This document shows, piece by piece, positions 61,601-64,000 of a stretch of DNA of 64,000 nucleotides (positions are counted from its first letter, which is position 1; every line of letters begins with the position of its first letter). Both the position numbers and the translations under genes were made by a program. Under the pieces are notes generated by a model. That model did no database searches. It saw nothing but the letters and a program-made list of their open reading frames with translations, and was not told the origin of the DNA. Origin of the DNA: JANSWP01 sp041941305 (lineage in GTDB: Bacteria; Bacteroidota; Bacteroidia; Chitinophagales; Saprospiraceae); contig JBGTQJ010000028.1 in the NCBI GenBank assembly GCA_041941305.1, forward strand, positions 51,271-115,270, in the 5' to 3' direction.

Positions 61601-61649
61601 ATTGTTTAAGAAGCGATTTGGTAGATTTCCTTCTGATTATTTGAATTGA
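58626..61649 (+). CDS. 7TM-sensor hybrid histidine kinase/receiver/AraC regulator
   Basis: A 1007-residue protein. The TTG at 58626 gives a signal peptide (RLTKILFFLFFMKSVQLCHA); the ATG at 58668 would remove it. Residues about 25-175 look like the 7TMR-DISM extracellular domain (GSIYWTKLILENQ, REFWLTVQADYSYSYLV). Seven membrane helices follow at about 195-400. A coiled coil (ESIQQQLITERQRNLNLEIEKEN) leads to the H-box SHELRTPLTLILG near 463. The HATPase has NLLSNAFKFT and GTGIGLALSKEL. The receiver has SDIMMPFMDGYQ near 795, again with a 21-residue insertion before it, and the C-terminus is an AraC domain (about 910-1007). The kinase and output halves are closely related to the previous gene; only the sensor has been swapped, a modular change. 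Confidence 0.9.
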   Translation: MTFRLTKILFFLFFMKSVQLCHASDPQPVFTIDSLFDHQLIEPTFLRVVFDEDKSFSIEQIQSAEFLPMDQFPIPNQRKSGSIYWTKLILENQLDIKREFWLTVQADYSYSYLVRASGEIENSQTGIMMPYKDKTIQSQKRRFANYIPIAINSKETVTLFIKNLYPGGFPPISEIQFIETPGNAVLQNLKVERNENFGNGFFHALLLILIIYCIFYSIFAKEQFGYILALYCIFYSIYFLNADFYLYKLDFISNSPIRFNLIGLNAVNFGILFEVIFVQKYLSLKSRFPIWNRIFIGMIYLAVLTIIATTAFYLSSKDFASSVHLISLFQSIFLVFKLLAIVKAWQIKDFRIRIFTFAWTISLLFAMAAWIAYYVFPAINGLMILKLAISSFVSIMVISLSYYAAKSRTDKLTLEKESIQQQLITERQRNLNLEIEKENRLLEIQTKNLQKLDQLKTRFFANVSHELRTPLTLILGPIKDSLKRNKLTKQDFTNLTMVLRSGKRLQKLVNEILDLNKLESGKLELQPGKVLWYPFLRNIVANFESLANFKNINYNFAYEGNEKLRVELDEKKMETVLINLLSNAFKFTPQNGTINVRVKNNGSYLKVSVTDSGRGISVEDLPHIFNRFYQAKNQNGLEEGGTGIGLALSKELIQLMGGTIVAESEISKGSKFIVKVPRVEIFGQMTDKEALTIKSLETEPQENSNKHLEEETKPAVSDNIKPGILLVEDNLDLQIFIKSLLEPKYEVILAENGKVALDLLSVDGRRSTVDGEDSKNRLPSTVYRLPDLIISDIMMPFMDGYQLLKALKAHEAYSRIPMIMLTARAEKDDRLKALRIGVDDYMTKPFEDEELLARVDNLLRNNAQRKAFYLEMAKESSTTTLHSAQPVEENLNAELIESSNNEQMEWLMELEQTVQTHISSFNYTVEELARQMAMSKRSLELKTKSLTGLTPRKYIQEIRLTQALDLLENKKVNSVKAMVYEIGGKDVSYFSKLFKKRFGRFPSDYLN
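60908..60982. repeat. In-frame inverted heptamer element in the receiver domain
   Basis: One GGTGGAC and three GGTCGAC units (60908-60935), a 17-bp spacer, and four CCGTCTA units (60953-60980). Right units are the reverse complement of left units except at one position. The encoded insertion is 21 residues long, at exactly the same place as in the preceding gene, although the units differ. Confidence 0.9.
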
Positions 61650-61669
61650 GAGGTCTCCACATTCGGTTC

Positions 61670-61797
61670 CATCAGAGTCTCCTGCAAGGGACTCTGATGA
61701 CTTGGAATTCTCAAATCTCTTGATTCGCAGAGTCCCTGCGGAGACTCCGCTTGAACTTTCTCCGTCCCATCAGAATTTCTCGAAGAGGACTCTGATG
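61670..61797. repeat. GAGTCTCC-family hairpins after the last regulator
   Basis: CATCAGAGTCTCC pairs with GGGACTCTGATG (61670-61699), CAGAGTCCC with GGAGACTCC (61728-61748), and CATCAGAATTTCTCG with CGAAGAGGACTCTGATG (61768-61797). They start 20 bp past the stop, repeating the arrangement after the 53607 gene. Confidence 0.75.
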
Positions 61798-61892
61798 ATT
61801 TGATTGCCCCCCATTACCCCACTACGCTTTTTCCCGTATTCTAGTCAGAATCTTGAATAAAAAACCACATTTTCAAAAGCTTGTAGCCCATA

Positions 61893-61949
61893 ATTGCGCA
61901 TTTGTCCTACACAGTTTGCGCATTTGTCAAAATGAAATCTCCTACTTTT
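61893..61949 (+). promoter_or_regulatory. Candidate promoter with a 22-bp direct repeat
   Basis: TTGCGCATTTGTC occurs twice, at 61893-61905 and 61915-61927 (22 bp apart, two helical turns). It is followed by TACTTTTG at 61942-61949, an exact match to the Bacteroidota -7 motif TAnnTTTG, with TTTG 16 bp before it. It is about 215 bp upstream of the ATG at 62164. Likely the regulated promoter of the terminal gene. Confidence 0.5.
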
Positions 61950-62163
61950 GACAATACATTTACTGAAGAGCTCTCCATTTTTTACTCCAGTAAAACAAAA
62001 CCAGCATCAAACAATAAAGAGGTTTAACAAAACGAATAAATAGGAACAACTATGACGAAAACAAGATCAGCCACACATATCTGTTACGAAGGATTTCTAA
62101 TCGTTAGATAGGTTCTTTTACTCGATCCCAACATAGAACTGTTCATTATTAATCTTCGCTAGA

Positions 62164-64000
62164 ATGAAAAAACTATACCTAGCAATTATTGCCCTGGCAA
62201 TGATGCCATTGGCGACCTATGCCCAGTTGGAAGAATTTGAAGACATCGAGGCGGTAGGAAAAGAAGGTTTTTTCAAAAACTACGTAAAGGGCATGTTCAA
62301 GGGCTTTTCAGATTTTGGCGACCCATTCATGATGAGTGGAGGGGTTGGTTTGAATATGCGATCTTACAGCGCCTTTGGTGCCGACTCCCGACAAGATCCC
62401 TTTTTCTATTCGCTCAATGCCAATGCCAACATCCGCATCTACAAGCTCAATCTTCCTTTTTCCCTGATGGTATCTGCCAAGAATACCGAATCGGCTTATC
62501 CCAACATCAAGGAACTCATCCGGGCATTTAGGAATAATGTCGAAAACAAGATTGAAAACCAGAAGAACCGCTTCGTGCGGTTTGGGGTGTCTCCGCGATT
62601 TAAGTGGATCAAATTGCATTTCGGTCACCGAAGCATGAATTTCTCTCAATTCACACTCGCCAATTTAAATTTCCTGGGAGCAGGTATGGAGCTTACCCCT
62701 GGAAATTTGCGCATTTCCGCCATGTATGGAAGACTGGCAAAAGCAGAACCCATCGACCTCTCTCTTATCACACCTAATATTCCCGTTTTTGAAAGAAGAG
62801 GCTGGGGGATGAAATTGGGTTATGGCACCAATGAAGAATACATTGATTTATCCCTTTTTAAAGCAGAAGACGATTTAAGCTCAATAGATATTCCGGAGGA
62901 AAGTCCCAATCAGGTGGCTCCCGAAGAAAACCTGGTCATCGGCATCAATGCCCAAAAGACCTTCCTTGATAATTTTAATCTGAAGGTAGAATATGCCACC
63001 AGTGCCATCTCCCCCAATGCCGCAGATGCCAGCGCACCGAACAAATTCCCGCATCCCGGATTTTTATTCGATGCCAAACAAACAACCGAATACAAAAATG
63101 CTCTGGAGTCTTCCCTGGACTTTCAGGCGAAGATTTTTACCGTTGGGGTCGCCTACAAACGCATTGATCCCAATTACCGATCCTTAGGCGCCTATTTTTT
63201 CAATAATGACATCGAAGATTATACTGCCAATCTGAGCTTTGGGCTTTTCCAAAATGCGGTCAACGCCAACCTGAGCGGAGGGGTCCAAAAAAACAACCTG
63301 GACAACTCCCAAGCCTCTACCCTCACCCGCTTCATCGGAACCGCCAATATTGCGTACACTCTAAACAGTTTCAACCTTGGACTCAATTACACCAATAACA
63401 GCTCCGACATCGCCTATCTACTCGATCCCGAGTTGGATTCACTGAATGTCATCATCGTCACCCAGGATGCGGGCGTCAATGCCTCCTACAGCTTTCAGGA
63501 CAAAGGCAATAACCAACACGTGTTGACTGCAACAGCCAATGCACAAATGGTCACAGATGAAGTGGAAGATCCCATGGCAAGCGCTGCTTCGCAAATGTTT
63601 GTAGCAAATTTGGTGTACAACTACGCTCTTTCTGAAAGCCAGTGGAAATTTTCCCTAAAAGGCAATTACAACCAAAATGAATTGGCACAAATGATCATGC
63701 GCAGATACGGAGGAGGTTTCGGTATCAGTAAATCCTTTTTGGAAGGCAAAATCAATACGGGATTGGACTTCAACTACTTCCTGATGAAAAATGAAAATAC
63801 CGATGACCAGGGCAATATAAACGGTCAATTCAGAATGAGCTTCAAGATAAATGACACGATGAATTTAAACATGAACGCCAACCTGCTCAGTACCAGAAAA
63901 GGAAGCGGCAGCACAGCTACTAGTTTTTCGGAGCTGACGGGCACGCTGGGGTATCAGTATAACTTTTCGATCAATCCTAGTCAGAAAAAAGCGGAAGCAG
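62164..64000 (+). CDS. Outer-membrane beta-barrel-like protein, cut by the window end
   Basis: An open frame starting with ATG at 62164 and still open at base 64000 (612 codons so far). A signal peptide (MKKLYLAIIALAMMPLATYAQ) is followed by alternating hydrophobic/polar strands with aromatic girdles throughout (FSLMVSAKN, GMKLGYGTNEEYIDLSLFKA, NLSFGLFQNAVNANLSGG, NLVYNYALSESQWKFSLKGNYNQ). This is the pattern of a large outer-membrane barrel. No plug or TonB box is seen. The family is not recognised. GC content is visibly higher than in the preceding spacer. The direct repeat and -7-like motif upstream suggest regulated expression. Confidence 0.7.
   Translation, partial: MKKLYLAIIALAMMPLATYAQLEEFEDIEAVGKEGFFKNYVKGMFKGFSDFGDPFMMSGGVGLNMRSYSAFGADSRQDPFFYSLNANANIRIYKLNLPFSLMVSAKNTESAYPNIKELIRAFRNNVENKIENQKNRFVRFGVSPRFKWIKLHFGHRSMNFSQFTLANLNFLGAGMELTPGNLRISAMYGRLAKAEPIDLSLITPNIPVFERRGWGMKLGYGTNEEYIDLSLFKAEDDLSSIDIPEESPNQVAPEENLVIGINAQKTFLDNFNLKVEYATSAISPNAADASAPNKFPHPGFLFDAKQTTEYKNALESSLDFQAKIFTVGVAYKRIDPNYRSLGAYFFNNDIEDYTANLSFGLFQNAVNANLSGGVQKNNLDNSQASTLTRFIGTANIAYTLNSFNLGLNYTNNSSDIAYLLDPELDSLNVIIVTQDAGVNASYSFQDKGNNQHVLTATANAQMVTDEVEDPMASAASQMFVANLVYNYALSESQWKFSLKGNYNQNELAQMIMRRYGGGFGISKSFLEGKINTGLDFNYFLMKNENTDDQGNINGQFRMSFKINDTMNLNMNANLLSTRKGSGSTATSFSELTGTLGYQYNFSINPSQKKAEA

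Noticed and set aside
62308..62649. A 113-residue minus-strand frame
   Set aside because: Antisense to the outer-membrane barrel gene, whose continuous frame with a signal peptide is the better call.

Overview
The window looks like a chromosomal segment of a marine-type or sludge-type Bacteroidota, most plausibly of the Saprospiria. The signs are a type IX secretion (T9SS) C-terminal sorting domain, giant hybrid two-component regulators with Reg_prop beta-propellers and AraC output domains, FtsX/MacB-type permeases, starts without clear Shine-Dalgarno sequences but with A-rich leaders, and AT-rich DNA. The taxonomic placement is inference from gene families.

Layout. (1) 506-5848, plus strand: a compact five-gene operon of an alpha/beta esterase, three ATP-grasp-type ligases and a class I glutamine amidotransferase-like protein. 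It reads as an uncharacterised amide/peptide-ligase pathway and is closed by a bidirectional terminator against a second, convergent esterase (5909-6712). (2) 6953-11919, minus: two FtsX/MacB-type ABC permeases without an ATPase gene beside them. (3) 12573-19138, minus: a candidate biosynthetic operon encoding a GNAT-like protein, a FOXRED2-like flavoprotein, a 66-residue peptide with an aromatic C-terminus, a SyrB2-like Fe/2-oxoglutarate enzyme whose metal-binding carboxylate is replaced by Thr (His-Gln-Thr), and an E1-like/nitroreductase fusion. This is my best candidate for an undescribed system. (4) 19782-24212, minus: a DUF885 lipoprotein, a REP-associated tyrosine transposase flanked by hairpins, and an MscS-like channel protein. 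(5) 25372-44277, minus: a block of surface or secreted proteins comprising a 3694-residue SpvB/RHS protein, a T9SS cargo, a subtilisin-like protease, a head-repeat adhesin-like protein and two proteins sharing a small domain. (6) 44465-61649: four hybrid histidine kinase/response regulator/AraC proteins, two on minus and two on plus. (7) 62164 to the window end: a partial outer-membrane beta-barrel-like protein.

How parts fit. Three secreted-protein genes (starting at 36456, 41766 and 44277) carry the same direct repeat ATTTCAC with exactly 21-bp periodicity, 80-120 bp upstream of their start codons. This is a plausible operator for one of the adjacent AraC-type hybrid regulators, and two of these upstream regions are duplicated copies of each other. 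All four hybrid regulators begin with TTG or GTG, while every other gene called here begins with ATG.

Intergenic DNA is unusually rich in small repeats: MITE-like elements with terminal inverted repeats (one present as two diverged copies), several families of REP-like palindromes, and degenerate heptamer/octamer tandem arrays, often in inverted pairs. Some of these have entered coding sequence in frame: a 21-residue heptamer-derived insertion at the same loop of the receiver domain in two regulators, and palindromes in the kinase-receiver linkers of the other two.
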